A stretch of 64,000 nucleotides of DNA from Rutpela maculata (GCA_936432065.2 OW386291.2:104411823-104475822); one strand, 5' to 3'; positions 43,557-56,614 are shown, numbered from the stretch's first letter. Program-made: numbers and translations. The notes: generated from the sequence alone by a model not told the origin.

Positions 43557-44245
43557 AAAAAACCGCTGCCCAAGGAATCACTACTTCCACATCCGGATTT
43601 TCTATCCAAGTCACACAACGAAAATATTTAGTATCTGGAAATAATTGTTTATGGAATTTTAATGATATAGTATTTGCAATCCTCTACCCCAAAAACCCAT
43701 AAAACGATACCCCACATCGGTAGTGGGGTGGGGGTGGTGACAGGGGTGGGAGTGGGGGGTGGATAAAGTAAAAAAATATTTTGAGGTTTCTGGTTCCTGT
43801 ACACACTAAATCACTTTTTTTTTTCATCCCCTTTAATAATGGGGTGGGGGTGGTAATGGGGGTGGCTAATGCCAAAATTTTTTTGAGACCTTATCTTCTC
43901 TTGTCTATACTAAATATCAATTTTATGAACTCTTACCTGCTTGATTTACCTATTTACTCCAAATTTACCCCAATTTACCCCCCAACCTTTCGACGGAACA
44001 AGATGAAAATATAATCTAGTTCTAGATCTCGTTAAAGTACATATGTGTACCAAATTTCAAGTCAATATCTCAAACGATTCCAGAGTAAACGTGCGCACAA
44101 AAAAAGTTACAGACCGACAGACAGAAATTTTTTTTTCGCTCAAACTTGAAATCTCGACGTTTCATGACATTCTAAGCCTATTTGAACAATAAAAATTTTT
44201 TAAAATTTTTTTGTCGTTACTATACTTCCACTGGATGTGGAAGTA
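43557..44245 (+). repeat. W repeat, complete copy
   Basis: 689 bp from AAAACCGCTGCCCAAGGAAT to CACTGGATGTGGAAGTA. The internal order is a GTGTGAATT-like region, two GGGGTGGGGGTGG blocks, CAAGATGAAAATATAATC, GACCGACAGACAG and a terminal TACTTCCAC/GTGGAAGTA hairpin. Open frames over the GGTGG blocks recur in other copies and are compositional artefacts. Confidence 0.9.
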
Positions 44246-45349
44246 ATTACTCTTTTCATACGTTTAGATTTATTCAACCATCCTCAGAGATATTAGTTAA
44301 TATTATTGAATTGCACACTACAACTATTTACATTTTAGGTGTATTATATATGAGTGTTTAAAAGCAAGCAGATTTTAAACTACGCTACGAAAGTATTTTG
44401 CGGAGTTTATATGAATAGTTAATATTAAATTATTATTTGAAAAAAATGTTAATAACTACGGAAAATATTTGTGATTGGGTTCTCTGCCTATAGAAACTTT
44501 GCAGAGGGTAAAAGAATGCTGACAGCAGGGCATATATTAAATACGAAAAACATAAAGAGAATATAAGCAGTGAGCTTTACAGCTCTGTGTTTACAGGCTT
44601 CAAAAAAGGACCTTTAAATGAAATTAATGGAAAGTATTAAAAACAACGCAGTTTAATCTGTTGTGCGTTCATATACAGCAGGATTAGGTCGAAAAGTACA
44701 AACACATCGAGTATTTTTTTGGCGTTAAACGTGAGCCTCTAACCTGCACTTAATAACTTCTATTAACTGCTCTTACTTATGAAATGATGCGGTTCTCGGT
44801 TCTTGAATATCAAGAATCGTTTGGTAATTGATTCTTGAAAGCCGTCGTTCTCGAGAAATAGTTGGAACGTATTCGATTCGTTTCTTGAAAATCAACAATT
44901 CCGTACATTACTAAAGGTTGAAGTTAATATAAAATTGAGTATTATAAGATACCAATGCTGCTTGGCAAATTAAATGTATCTTTTTTTACATATGTATATA
45001 TCAAAATAATGCGAGGAATTTTAATACATATAGTGATATCATTAATAAAATCATAATTCATTAATGCAGATCTTGGTGCTAAGAAGGCTTTCGCGGAGCT
45101 GGTGATTTGGCTGCTGGTTTTTCGATCCTACCACCTAAAGTGGTATTTAAAAAATCAGATGTACAAAATTTCTGTTCGATCGGAAAACGCTAATTCCCAA
45201 ACCAAAACCTTTAAAATTCCTCACCAAGTGCAATTTACATCTATTGTTAGTATCATGAACAGTAGGTACCATAACGTACTTATCTTCTTCTCACCTCATA
45301 AGTGTTGACGAAGGTATATCACGGCATGAGCTAGTGCTCATGCTCATGC
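44246..45349. other. spacer, no gene
   Basis: A/T-rich with no recognised coding region. Composition changes to higher G+C after about 45290, towards the LINE. Confidence 0.4.
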
Positions 45350-45946
45350 TAGTTTCACGCACCGGTACTGACGTCGTGTGATGTTCGTTTACTTTTGTAG
45401 ACGGGTATCATATGACGCAATTAGCTCCTTTCAGGCCTGTACAACCTATAGGATGGGAGGTAGCGAACCCAACGTCCTGAAGCTAATATCAGGATCAAGA
45501 GCGTGGACGATGCAGCTCAGTCGCTCGGGTGCTTGGTGCATCGGGTTTGGGTCTGGTGTGTCGTGAGCGCGGGGGACTTTGTCTCACTCTTGGAAACCTG
45601 CCTGGTATAAACCGTGTAGAGTAAGTTGGTGACAGGCTTGCTCTACCTGGGGGTCTGCCTTAATTGGCCGATCAAGTGGATGGGAGCCACAATAAAACTC
45701 CCCCCAAGTCAAAGTGGAACAGCATAAGCCGAGGGCTGCGTGACTAAGGAGAAGCTTAGTCTCTATTATGCGGACTCCAGGGCACCTGGCGCACCCTGGT
45801 TTCAATTATGCCTGCCTGCCTGGGGTATGCGGGGCACTTCCTCAGGTAATTTGCTTTTCCTCCGCTACTCGTGGGACTTTATGGAGACCAAACAAGAGCA
45901 AGAGTATAGGCAAAAAGGGCCACAAAAAAGGCCCCAAGCTGCCAAA

Positions 45947-46650
45947 ATGACCCAAAACTTAAAATTCCTCCAGATAAATCTCCACCACGCAAAAGCAGTT
46001 TCAAGCGCGCTTAGCAGGAGATTTATTAGGGATAAAATAAATATAGGGCTAATTCAAGAGCCCTGGGTATACAGAGGACACATCAAAGGACTTCCCACGC
46101 AATCATGTAAGTTACTTTATTCTACTTTGCATGACAATCCTAGAGCAGCCTTACTGCTCGACAAAAACCCTAATTTTGTTCTCCTTTCAGAGTTCACAAC
46201 CAGGGACTTAGTTGCCGCAGTTGTGGTCGTACCTACGGAAAAAGGCAAATTGTAATTGCCTCTGCCTACTTTCCCGGCGAAGAACGAAGCTCACCTCCAG
46301 AGGAAGTAAGAAGCCCCATTAGCTGGTGCAAAAGGAGAAACAAACATTACATTATTAGCAGCGATGCTAATGTGCACCATCTCATGTGGGACACTAGAGG
46401 TGAGCACCTTTTTGAATATTTGAAAATAATATCGACATTAAAAATAAAGGTATTGAACCCACCTTTATAAATGCGGTTAGAAAAGAGGTTTTAGACGTAA
46501 CCCTTGCTGATCCATTTATAACCGACTCTATCAAAAACTGGCATGTTACAGATGAGCCCTCAATGTCGGATCACAGACATATTCGATTCGACTTGGAGGC
46601 ATCTGTAACAAGCTTCGAGTAGTATAGAATACCTAGACTGACTGACTGGA
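45947..46650 (+). pseudogene. LINE apurinic-like endonuclease domain
   Basis: Starts MTQNLKFLQINLHHAKAV (conserved Asn). IGLIQEPWV carries the catalytic Glu. The frame breaks near 46255. In shifted frames SDANVHHLMWDTRG (the conserved Asp/Asn pair) and SDHRHIRFDLE (the final Asp-His) follow. All key positions of the APE-type nuclease can be traced, but at least two frameshifts separate them. This enzyme nicks the target DNA that primes reverse transcription. Confidence 0.8.
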
Positions 46651-46765
46651 GTGTTTACAAGGAACACTTAAAAGTCGGAGGTCGAAGGTATCACACACCC
46701 CATCGACACAATAGAGAATTTAGATATAACCTCATATCAATTACAAAACCTCATGACCTCGTGTT

Positions 46766-47131
46766 ATGAGAAAAGTTGCCCTGTTAAACAAAAGGCAGTC
46801 CAAAGAGACGTGCCTCAAGGCTGAGACTAGGAAAACTTTCAATAGAGCTAAGAATTCTGGAAACTGGGAGGACTATAAAAAAGCCCTCACGGAGTACAAC
46901 GAAGAATTGAGAAGGTCTAAAAGAAGATCATGGAGACGGATCTGCGAGGGGATAGATGAATTAGCCCCAGCAGTCCGTCTACAAAAAGTCCTTGCAAAAG
47001 ACTACTCAAACGGAATAGGGCTACTCAAACAGCCCGATGGTCAACATGCAGAGAGTCAGCAGGAAAACATAAGAGTACTTTTAGGTACTCACTTCCCTGG
47101 CTCCCATGTAATCGAAGGTGAACTTCCATAG
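46766..47131 (+). pseudogene. LINE linker between endonuclease and RT
   Basis: Basic, helical open frame including YNEELRRSKRRSWRRICEGI and AVRLQKVLAKDYS, then TLHFPGS-like GTHFPGSHVIEG. This corresponds to the region before RT in I/Jockey-type LINEs. It is out of frame with both neighbours. Confidence 0.65.
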
Positions 47132-47207
47132 GCCTTCCTGGAAGAGGATGCACATCGTCCTACCAGAGAAGGGAAAAGACTAGCTGGAAAAATATTCAAC
47201 TCTAGCA

Positions 47208-48592
47208 GAATTAAATGGGCGGTATCGACCTTCAAGCCCTCTAAATCACCGGGCAGGGACGGTATTTTTCCTGCCCCGTTTCAACATGGAATCGAGGAAC
47301 TTATCCCATGCCTGAGAAGCATATTCACAGCAAGTTATACTCTTGGGTATATTCCCCAAGCTTGGAAGGAAGTTAAGGTGGCTCTTATCGCAAAAATAGG
47401 CAGACTCCACCAGACGAGCCTAAATCTTATCGCCCCATCAGCTAAAGCTCTTTTCTCCTTAAAACAATGGAGAAAGTACTAGATCAACAGATTAGAAGCG
47501 AAATCAATACAGAGAAACCGCTTCACAGAAACAATTTGCCTATCAACCTGGCAAATCAACAATAAATGCTCTACATGGCCTGGTCAAAGGCATCGAAAAG
47601 ACATTTACAGCAAAGGAACTGGCTCTGTGTGCTTTCATAGATATAGAGGGTGCTTTTGACAACACCTCCTATGAATCCGTACAAAGAGCCACGGAAAACA
47701 GGGGAATACAGTCCCCAATAATCAGATGGATACAATCCATGCTAAGAAGCAGGAATAATTACCACAAATGTGAGGAACCAGTAGGCCACCGTGACTGCAG
47801 TTAGAGGTTGTCCACAAGGTGGAGTCTTATCGCTCTTGCTGTGGTCAATGGTGGTCGACGATCTTCTCCATAAGCTGAGTAATTATGGCTTCAACGTTCA
47901 GGGCTACGCTGATGACCTGGTCGTTACTGTGAGAGGCAGGCATGAGGTTATGATCTCAAACCACATGCAAATTGCCTTAAATATAATATCAAAATGGTGC
48001 TCGTCAGAGGGTCTTAGTGTCAATTCGAGCAAAACAGTTATTGTTCCATTCACCAAAAGGGGAAAACTCAACTCCTATGATAAATGGAACAGTACTGAAT
48101 TTTTTCAGTGAAGTCAAGTATTTAGGAATAATTCTAGACCAAAAACATACCTCACACTAACTCACACTTAGAAAAGACACTTACCAAAGCAACGACGGCT
48201 ATTTGGACGTGCCGTAGGCTGTTTGGTAAGACTTAGGGTCTGAAGACGAAAATGATACATTGGTCCTACCTTTCGGTTGTGAGACCCATGGTTACCTACG
48301 CATCATGTGTATGGTGGCCAAAAAGTTGCAGAAATTGCAACGCCTTGCCTGCCTAGGGACTACAGGAGCAATGCGCTCGTGTCCCTCAGCAGCTATGGAG
48401 GCAATGCTGGACTCACTTCCTCTGCATTTGCATGTAAGGAAGGAGGCAGCACTTAGTGCCTTAAGGCTGCATCAGGCGCTTAAATTCAGACCAGGTGACC
48501 TGGTTGGTCACTTAAGGATTTTGGAGTTAATCCAATTCGAATTCATGAACAAACCCACTGACCAAATGCCAATCAAGCATGACTTTGACTGA
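47208..48592 (+). pseudogene. LINE reverse transcriptase
   Basis: RT motifs in order: FKPSKSPGRDGI (motif 1), AFIDIEGAFDNTSYES (motif A Asp), VRGCPQGGVLS (motif B) and GYADDLVVTV (motif C, YADD intact). Then VKYLGIILDQ and, after further shifts, the thumb with QRLACLGTTGAMRS. Frames change near 47420, 47640, 47800 and 48115. The catalytic Asp residues are preserved although the reading frame is not, as expected for a decayed but not ancient copy. Confidence 0.85.
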
Positions 48593-48637
48593 TATGCTGA
48601 TTGAAAGCGTCAGGCGGGCAGGGTCGAAGCACTGCGG

Positions 48638-49482
48638 TTGGAGAAAGAGTCACACATCTGGTACACAGATGGATCCAAGATGGATGAAGAGGTTGGTGTG
48701 GGCGTAGCAGGGCCTAAATGCAGGCTATCTAAAGCCCTTGGTAACACTCCAACCATCTTCCAGGCAGAAATCTATGCTATAGATCAATGTGCCCAGAAAT
48801 GCCTAAATAGAGGCACTCGAAGGGCAAAGATCTATATACTTTCAGATAGCCAGGCAGCATTAAAGGCTCTCAGGTCCTATACCTTTGAGTCAAAAATTGC
48901 CTGGGAATGCAGACAATCCCTCAAGCAACTGGCAAAAAACAACAACATGTGGGTGCCAGGGCATGAGGGAATAGAAGGCAACGAATTGGCTGATAGCATC
49001 GCAAGAAAAGGGGCTGAAGCCCCGTTTTTTGGACCCGAACCGTTCAGTGGCTTATCCAAGGGACACATAACGGAGGAGGTCCTAAAATGGGAAAAGGAAC
49101 AAAAGAAGTCCTACTGGAGGAACACTCCAGGCCAAAGGCAAGCGAAAAGGTTTATAACCTATTCAACACAGAATGCCGCAAGGCTTCTCGAACTTGAAAA
49201 GTCCGACCTAAGGCTGATCACAGGCCTCTAACTGGCCATTGCCGCTTGAGATATCATATCAAGAACATGGGTATGGCAGAAGATGACAAATGCAGATACT
49301 GTGAAGCTGCAACTGAAACTGCGGAACATATACTTTGTGAATGCAAGGTGCTAATCCACATTAGGCTAAAGTACCTAGAACAGGCGGAATTTACGCCTGA
49401 AGACAGGGAAATTAGCTCCCACGAAAATCGCAAGCTTTGCAAAAAGTCTTGGAATCCTGGGCAACAACTAGATGCAGGGTAA
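48638..49482 (+). pseudogene. LINE RNase H and C-terminal zinc motif
   Basis: RNase H catalytic residues are all present: IWYTDGSKMDE, FQAEIYAIDQC, YILSDSQAALKAL and GNELADSIARKG. A stop near 49231 is followed, in another frame, by CRYCEAATETAEHILCEC, the terminal Cys/His motif. The 197-codon RNase H stretch is open. Confidence 0.85.
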
Positions 49483-49651
49483 TTCACAAAAGACCTTTTA
49501 GGTCGAGGTGAAGAAAGGCCAACCCAGGGCCAAGCGACCCCTTAAACAATCTACAATCTACAATCATAAACAGTTGGTCATATCTTACAGTATGTCCGAC
49601 TTGGCACGGTAACACCTTCGTAACTCAGCTATAATTATCCAATTTCAACCA

Positions 49652-52021
49652 CAGGGTCTAGCGTGATAACCATATGAGTTATGCCCCCTCGAACCGAATA
49701 TGGCAACTACTATTTATATAGGTTAACCATTTACACAATATTATATAGTTTTTACCCACCTATCTCATAACATTACTGAGTATGTATTTTAAGAAGTATT
49801 CTTTAAATTTTTTTTCTCTGGATCTAATGGAGACAAAGTGATGAACTAAAAATTTTATTGTAGGGAAGATTATGAAGAAAATTAAATATACCTGTTCAAT
49901 TGTCTCGCTTAACTATTAATATTTTTATTTAACAAAAAATGTTTTCAAAGGCGATTTTTATAGTTTGTATAGTTTCATCAGAGTAACCACATTAGGAAAA
50001 TCCTAAAATATAGCTTTACATGTGTAGATAAATTGGTAAAAGTTTCAACATAGTGAGAAATAAATAAATGTCCAGTTGGTCCGCGGTTTCGCAAATTCTA
50101 CAGGATATAATTATTCTATTCAAATAATAAATACTAGCTTTATTTATATTTTTTATTAGAGAGATACCTAGCATAAGATAAATAATATATCATCACTGCA
50201 ACATATGACCAGCAGCCCACAGTTCTATTGCCATTAAGGACAATCACAAGTATACAGCTTGATCCTGGCGTAGCTCTTACCGTGGAGAACATAATCAAGA
50301 TAATAAGAACGTTTAGGTTCTGAGACTGATTTGGGTGATGAAATCACTGAAATAACAAGAGGAATATATGAAATAATATCGGCGAAGAAGTTAAAAACCA
50401 ACATTAGAATGACGATACAACCTTTTTAAACTATTATTGGTACAGAACATATTTTCCGGAACTTAGTGAAAATATTATTTACCGGCTGTTACATTGGTAA
50501 CAAAAATGGTAATTTATTGAATTATCTCAGACTGTTCAATATATAAACACCGAACAAAACAAATAGCGAAATACAATATGTTAAATAATCTCTAAATATA
50601 CTTAAAGTTGCACTTAAATCACGGCAGAAAAACTGTCAGTTTTGTCGTTCCTATTAAGTTGATTATATTCTCCATGGTAAGAGCTACCCAGCATCAAGTA
50701 CTACACTTGTGATTGTCCTTAATAGCAATAGAACAGTGGGCTGGTGTTTACATGTGGCAGCCGTGATAAATTATTTATTTCATACTGATACCTAGTATCT
50801 CCCTAGAACAATTACGCCAGCAGAAATTTTGTCAAAAATATTCGAAAAAGATCTATTATAATATAGCATGATAGTGATGATGATGATTAATAAAAAATAT
50901 AGATAAAGCTAGTATTTATTATCTGAAACGTGTAATGTTAACCTGTAGACTGGGAACCGTGGACCAACCGGACATTTATTCATTTTTCACTATGTTGCTG
51001 TAGTCTTATTTTGTTGAAATGTTTACCAGTTTATCTGCATATGTATAGCTATATAGCTATTTATTATTTAAAAAATAATTAATTGTAAAAAATACAAAAA
51101 TCACCTTTAAAAGAATGTTTTGTTAAATATTAATAGTTAAGCGATAACGTTTTTAGTTCATCACTTTAGCTCTATTAGATTCAGAGAAAAAAACCGCTGC
51201 CCAAGGAATCACTACTTCCACATCCAGATTTTTTATTTAAGTCACTCACAACGAAAAAATGTTGTATGTGGAAATAATTGTTTACGGAACTAATAATATA
51301 ATATTTAAAATCCTCTACCCCAAAAACCCATAAAACGATACCCCACATCGGTAGAGGGGTGGGGGTGGTGATGGGGGGTGGTAGTGGGGGTGGATGAAGT
51401 AAAAAAACATTTTGAGGTTACTTGTTCTTGTATACACCCTAAATCACAATTTTTTTGCATCCCCTTTAATAATGAGGTGGGGGTGGTAATGGGGGTGGCT
51501 AATGCCAAAATTTTTTTTGAAACCTCAGCTTCTCTTGTATATACTAAATACCAATTTTATGGACTCTTACCTGCTTGATTTACCTATTTTCCCCAAATTT
51601 ACCCCAATTTACCCCCCAACCCTTCGACGGAACAAGATGAAAATATAATCTAGTTCTAGATCTCGTTAAAGTACATATGTGTACCAAATTTTAAGTCAAT
51701 ATCTCAAACGGTTCCAGAGTAAACGTGCGCACAAAAAAAGTTACAGACAGACCGACAGACAGAAATTCTTTTTTGCTCAAACTTAAAATCTCGACGTTTC
51801 GTGACATTCTAAGCCTATTTGAACAATAAAAATTTTTTAAAATTTTTTTGTCGTTACTATACTTCCACTGGATGTGGAAGTAAAAAAGTTTAAAAAATAC
51901 ATTTTAAAGTATATACTTTTCAACTTTACTTTACAACGTTACTGTTATGAGATAGGCGAGAAATAGTAGTTGTCATATTCTGGCTTCAGATTATATGGTT
52001 ATCATGTTAGCTAGACCCTTT
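49652..52021. repeat. long inverted repeat (foldback), ~660-bp arms
   Basis: The left arm 49652-50312 and right arm 50645-52021 (excluding W at 51187-51882) are imperfect inverses. Landmarks include GGGTCTAGC...GATAACCATAT at both outer ends, CCTATCTCATAACA(T/G)TA, TTAACTATTAATATTT, GACAATCACAAGT and GTAGCTCTTACC. The central spacer is about 330 bp. No transposase is encoded. It may be a large foldback element or a head-to-head duplication. W inserted in an A-run of the right arm. Confidence 0.75.
51187..51882 (+). repeat. W repeat, complete copy inside the inverted repeat
   Basis: 696 bp, same structure as 43557-44245. Flanking arm sequence (CAGAGAAAA before, AAAAAAGTTTAAAAAATAC after) aligns with one continuous stretch of the opposite arm. 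Confidence 0.9.
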
Positions 52022-52758
52022 GGATCGGTGTCAAAGACCTTTATTATGTCTTTTTTGAATTAAACAAAACTTATTCTAGCCATTGGCGTAAATTTTTATT
52101 AAGAAAAAAAAGGGTTGATTTTTTTTATTAGGCATTTTTTTACTGGAAAACTAATGCATTATTATTGATCAGTATACTTTAGAACCTCTTTTTTCCAAAA
52201 TTTAACATCATCTTGATTTATGGTTTTCGATTTACAGCACCCTTAAAATTAAATTTTTCAAATATTAAATAATTGCAAACGAAAAAAAAATTCTCAAAAA
52301 TGAGAAAAAAGTGTAGTGTGCCAATGTAAACTGGGGCTGTTAAAGCAATACACGTAAGAGTCTTTAAAGGCACATTATAAATGGAGAAGGAAACACACGC
52401 TGGTTTATGTTACCCATTGTTTAACTATTGTCATTCTTATTTGCTTACCAGTTTAATAGATTATTTCACGGAGGAACTAGCGTCTAAATAAACATCGGAA
52501 GTTTACGAAATTGTATTAAGTTCGACGTTCGGCAAATGCTAGTTTCGATAAGTCAATAGGGGGATGTAAGTAACGACATTAAAGATCCTTATAAATATAG
52601 GGTGGGAAGAAACGATGGTTTATCGGTAGGGTGAAAGTAGTAAATAGAGAGACTGCTCCAAATGTTATACTTACTATCCGGGTTTAAGATATGGACATGG
52701 TAACTTACCTGAAACAAATAAAAAACCATTGTTAATATATGAAGTGTCATATTGTTTT

Positions 52759-53420
52759 TACTTCCACATCCAGTGGAAGTATAGTAACGACAAAAAAATT
52801 TTTAAAAATTTTTATTGTCCAAATAGGCTTAGAATGTCATGAAACGTCGAGATTTTAAGTTTGAGCGAAAAAAAAATTTCTGTCTGTCGGTCTGTAACTT
52901 TTTTTTGTGCGCACGTTTACTCTGGAACCGTTTAAGATATTGACTTGAAATTTGGTACACGTATGTATTTTAACGTGATCTGGAACTAGATTATATTTTC
53001 ATCTTGTTCCATCGAAGGGTTGGGGGTAAATTAGGGTAAATTTGGGGTAAATAGGTAAATTAAGCAGGTAAGAGTCCAGAAAATTGGTATTTAGTATATT
53101 AAAGAGAAGCTAAGGTCTCAAAAAAATTTTTGGCATTAGCCACCCCCATTACCACCCCCACCCCATTATTAAAGGGGATGAAAAAAAAATGTGATTTAGT
53201 GTGTGTACAAGAACCAGAAACTTCAAAATATTTTTTTACTTCATCCACCCTCACTACCACCCCCTATCACCACCCCCACCTCACTACCGATGTGGGGTAT
53301 CGTTTTATAGGTTTTTGGGGTAGAGGATTTTAAATATTATATTATTAAAGTTCCATAAGCAATTATTTCCACGTACAAAATTTGGATGTGGAAGTAGTGA
53401 TTCCTTGGGCAGCGGTTTTT
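52759..53420 (-). repeat. W repeat, inverse copy
   Basis: 662 bp from TACTTCCACATCCAGTGGAA to GGCAGCGGTTTTT. Close to the 43.6 and 51.2 kb copies. Confidence 0.9.
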
Positions 53421-54883
53421 ATAAATATGTTCATAATATGGAAAAATAAAGTTATTATCAGAATCAGTTTTGCGTACGGAAAATTAAATTAAAAAAAAAG
53501 TCAAAATCTCTGGTGGGCCCTCACGCTTAATAACTGATGAGCGGAGGGAAGAAATTTGAAAAAAAAATTGTCAAGATCTCTGGCGGGCCCCTCGGAAGCC
53601 CGGGCCCCTAAACTCAGCCCAGACACGGGGGGCCTGTGCATAGCACTTATTGGCTGAAACAACTTGCAGGGTGTGTATTCTGGTTGTATCAACGATCCAT
53701 TATCCTGCTCTTAAAGTTTTATTAACACTATGACAACAAAACAAAAATCCGTTCGATAGAAAATAACTTTTTTCTATAAGATTCTACCACTTCGACGCCA
53801 CTGGTTAGTTAGTGTCTTCGGAAACGTGAAAAGTTTTGATGAACACATCATAAAAATATTGTTCGCTCATTGGTCGAAAACCATTGCGCCTATGGGAAAT
53901 ACGCATAAGACCATTTGTAGTAAATTTTCTATAGAATATTACTATTATTAATGAGTATAAAATTGCCTGTGGATCAAAACATAATTTATTTCCTCTATTT
54001 TCAGATTTTAGGTCTAATATCAATGTACTATTAGGATGTATTTGGCAATGGCAATGTTCATATGAACTTTTTTTTATTTTGGTGCCATTTAATTTTCCTT
54101 ACACTTATTTTGGAACGCTCTGTATATGAATAAAAGGCTTTGGATGTATCTTCTCGGTTGAGTTAAAGGCAACCTCATAAATGCACTGTTTTGTTATTGT
54201 TTAAGTACTGTCATATTCACAATTAATTTATTTTATATTTCTTATATTGGAAACTCAAAACATTTGTTTGATCTGTAAAAATTATTTCGTGTTTAAATGT
54301 TTGACCTAACACACATTTTGTATTTGTGTGACGAAAACTCTGGGACCTACATGTCAATGTTTGACTAGCAAAATGGCCGCTTTTATGGAGGCACTGCCTC
54401 GCTTGAAGGAAATTTACGCCGCTGAAAATCGACCTCGATTTCTTTTTGGAATATAACAGCCATTAAAAAGTTGACCACCCTGTGATGAACAGCCTCGTTA
54501 TTTTTTACGGCGGTTTTGTTTCGGCTGCATACTCTCTAAAACAGGGTGACTTAATTGGATTATTTTCTGTGTATGTTAAGAGGATAAAATAAATTTAATC
54601 CATCTGGACGTCCCTGCAGTCTCTGCCTGTTTCTCTGCATTTCCTCATATTAGGTTTATAAATTAGTCGAACACACCCTTCCAGGATAAAAGATTTGTAG
54701 TCCCTCCACTTTCTCCCAACCGGTTATTCATTTTATTTTTGTTCCGGTTTATTTGCCGGAGGTACAAGTGGATTAGGATTGTAGCTATTATATAGTCAAC
54801 AAAGGAATTATCTGATAAACAACCACTTAGTAAAAAAAATAATAGAGTATGTAAATATGACTGCGTGGTCGAGAGTTAACACA
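53421..54883. other. spacer with a small GC-rich duplicated phrase
   Basis: At 53508-53615, AAATCTCTGGTGGGCCC and AAGATCTCTGGCGGGCCCC are two diverged copies about 70 bp apart, ending in AAGCCCGGGCCCC. This style is common near hAT-like termini, but no TIR pair was found. The remainder is featureless. Confidence 0.4.
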
Positions 54884-55286
54884 CTTGATTTGATTTACCA
54901 TCGTATGGTAGGCACTCCCGGGAAACATACCACTAGGTCGGCTATGTCTACGCTAGGTTGGATTAGGGTCATGCTTGTTGCCAGCTGCGAGAGCCACATG
55001 AAGCATGGTAGAGGAATGTGGGATGGTAAATATTTGTAAGATGTGTTGCCGCATTGTGCTGTAAAGGAGTGTTTAGCTCTTGTGTCTTGTTTTGTATTTT
55101 TGCTTCCAGACTACATCTTCTGAGTCTTCTGTTTCCTCCGTTTCTGATTCCGACAGAGCATTGCAATTTCTTTATGGTATCCCTTTTTCTCCTGCTGTTC
55201 TTTCCCAGAATGCTCGGTCCTCTCCTAGATCCCAATCTCGCTGATTTTTATGAACCACCTTAGAAAGATAGCAATAGTAATCTTTA

Positions 55287-56257
55287 TTAAATAATAGGAC
55301 ATGTTCCTGTTAGATGTTCCTTCATAGTTTTGTTACGCTCCACCATTCCATCTGAATGAGGATGAAGAGCTGTCATCCGTGTCTTGTGGCTTCCCAATAA
55401 ATTGCAGATTTTCTCGAACACCCCCGATTCAAAGTCCCTCCCTTGATCTGAATGTAACTCCATGGGTACACCAAATCGACATACCAGGTTATCCACCAAC
55501 ACCTTAGCTACAGTAACAGCCTCCTGATTTGGAATGGCATAGGCTTCCGGCCACTTACTGAAATAATCCATGGCAACCAGGATGTACTTATTGCCATCAG
55601 TGGTCACTGGGAATGGGCCAGCAATATCAATTGCAATTCTTTCAAAAGGAGCTCCGATGTTATATTGCTGCAACTGACCCTTACTCCTGGTCTGTGGTCC
55701 TTTACTGGCCGCACAAATCCTGCATTTGCGACACCAAGCCTCCACATCCTGTCGACTATTGATCCAGTAAAATCGTTCCCGCACCTTGTTCAGGGTCTTG
55801 TTAACGCCGAAGTGTCCGCCAGATGCTCCATCATGCATCTCCTGAAGTACTTTTGGTACTCGACATCTGGGAATCACTAGACGCATAACAACTTCCTTGC
55901 CATCCGGGCTTTCCCATGCTCTCTTAAATCGCCCGTCTATGACTTTAAGCGAATCCCATTGCGCCCATAAAGCCTTCAGTCCCACTCCTTTGTCTGAAAC
56001 GTCCTTCCGCTCTGGACACCCCCCCCCCCCCCCTCTTTTGCTCTGTATATAGGTCCAAGTTCAGCATCGTTCAATTGCTCTTGCCTTAGAGCTTCCTTTG
56101 TCCAATCGTCTGGAAGATCTATCTTGACAGTGTTGACTACTATCATGCCCTTCAGTCTCTCCACACGTTGGCAATGTTTGCAGTCTTCCTTACACTGTCT
56201 TCTGGATAGGGCATATGCATTTTTATCTCCCAGGTCGATGTTCAACTTTGAAATCAT
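55287..56257 (-). pseudogene. gypsy integrase (zinc domain and catalytic core) with linker
   Basis: The linker DLGDKNAYALSRRQ and CKEDCKHCQRVERL leads to a run of 15 C (56019-56033) that breaks the frame. Then come the HHCC region GGHFGVNKTL and CRKCRICAASKG, and the D,D35E core IDIAGPFPVTTDG (Asp), ELHSDQGRDFES (Asp) and ALHPHSDGMVERNKTM (Glu). The frame ends at 55287 before the C-terminal chromatin-targeting part. Confidence 0.85.
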
Positions 56258-56614
56258 ATTGTTGCAACCTCTCTATCCAGCGAGCCAGTTGACCTAGGGT
56301 TTTGATTTGCAAAAACCATTTTAACGCAGCATGGTCGGTACGAATCTTGAAATGTTGTCCATACATGTATTTATGGAAATTGCCCACGGATTTGACGATG
56401 GCTAATAGCTCTATCCTTGTTACACGATAATTCCTTTCCGGTTTAGACAGCACCTCGGTGAAGTACTCACTTTTCCTGTCCGTTTTGGATTTGGGACAAT
56501 ACACACCAAACCTAAGAATAGCTAGCATCAGTGTCCAGAATATAAAGGCCATTCTGTTGTGGATATGCTAGCACAGGGTGTTTAATGCGGCCTTCAACTT
56601 TTTCCATGAGGTTT
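56223..56614 (-). pseudogene. gypsy RNase H
   Basis: VTRIELLAIVKSV and FKIRTDHAALKWF give the conserved Glu and Asp of Ty3-type RNase H, followed by the LARWIERLQQYDFKVEHR segment typical of this family. The N-terminal part is garbled near 56552-56600. Confidence 0.8.

Larger units (their letters stand above)
45350..49562 (+). mobile_element. I-group-like LINE, near full length but decayed
   Basis: The start is uncertain: G+C-rich, 5' UTR-like sequence begins near 45350. The coding region (45947-49482) reads endonuclease, RT, RNase H and a C-terminal Cys/His motif, then a short 3' UTR ending AACAATCTACAATCTACAAT. A second, truncated copy lies at 15411-16213. Multiple frameshifts and stops rule out activity. 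The domain order and a C-terminal RNase H place it in the I/LOA/Outcast/Jockey-related assemblage. Confidence 0.8.

Noticed and set aside
43684..44014. Frames reading MALATPITTPT... in several places (43684, 51305, 53130)
   Set aside because: They recur because they lie in copies of the non-coding W repeat with GGGGTGG blocks. The copies differ by indels that ignore reading frame.
56019..56033. Run of 15 C as a regulatory or programmed frameshift site
   Set aside because: It lies in a gypsy linker already broken by other mutations. Homopolymer expansion or sequencing error is the simpler explanation.
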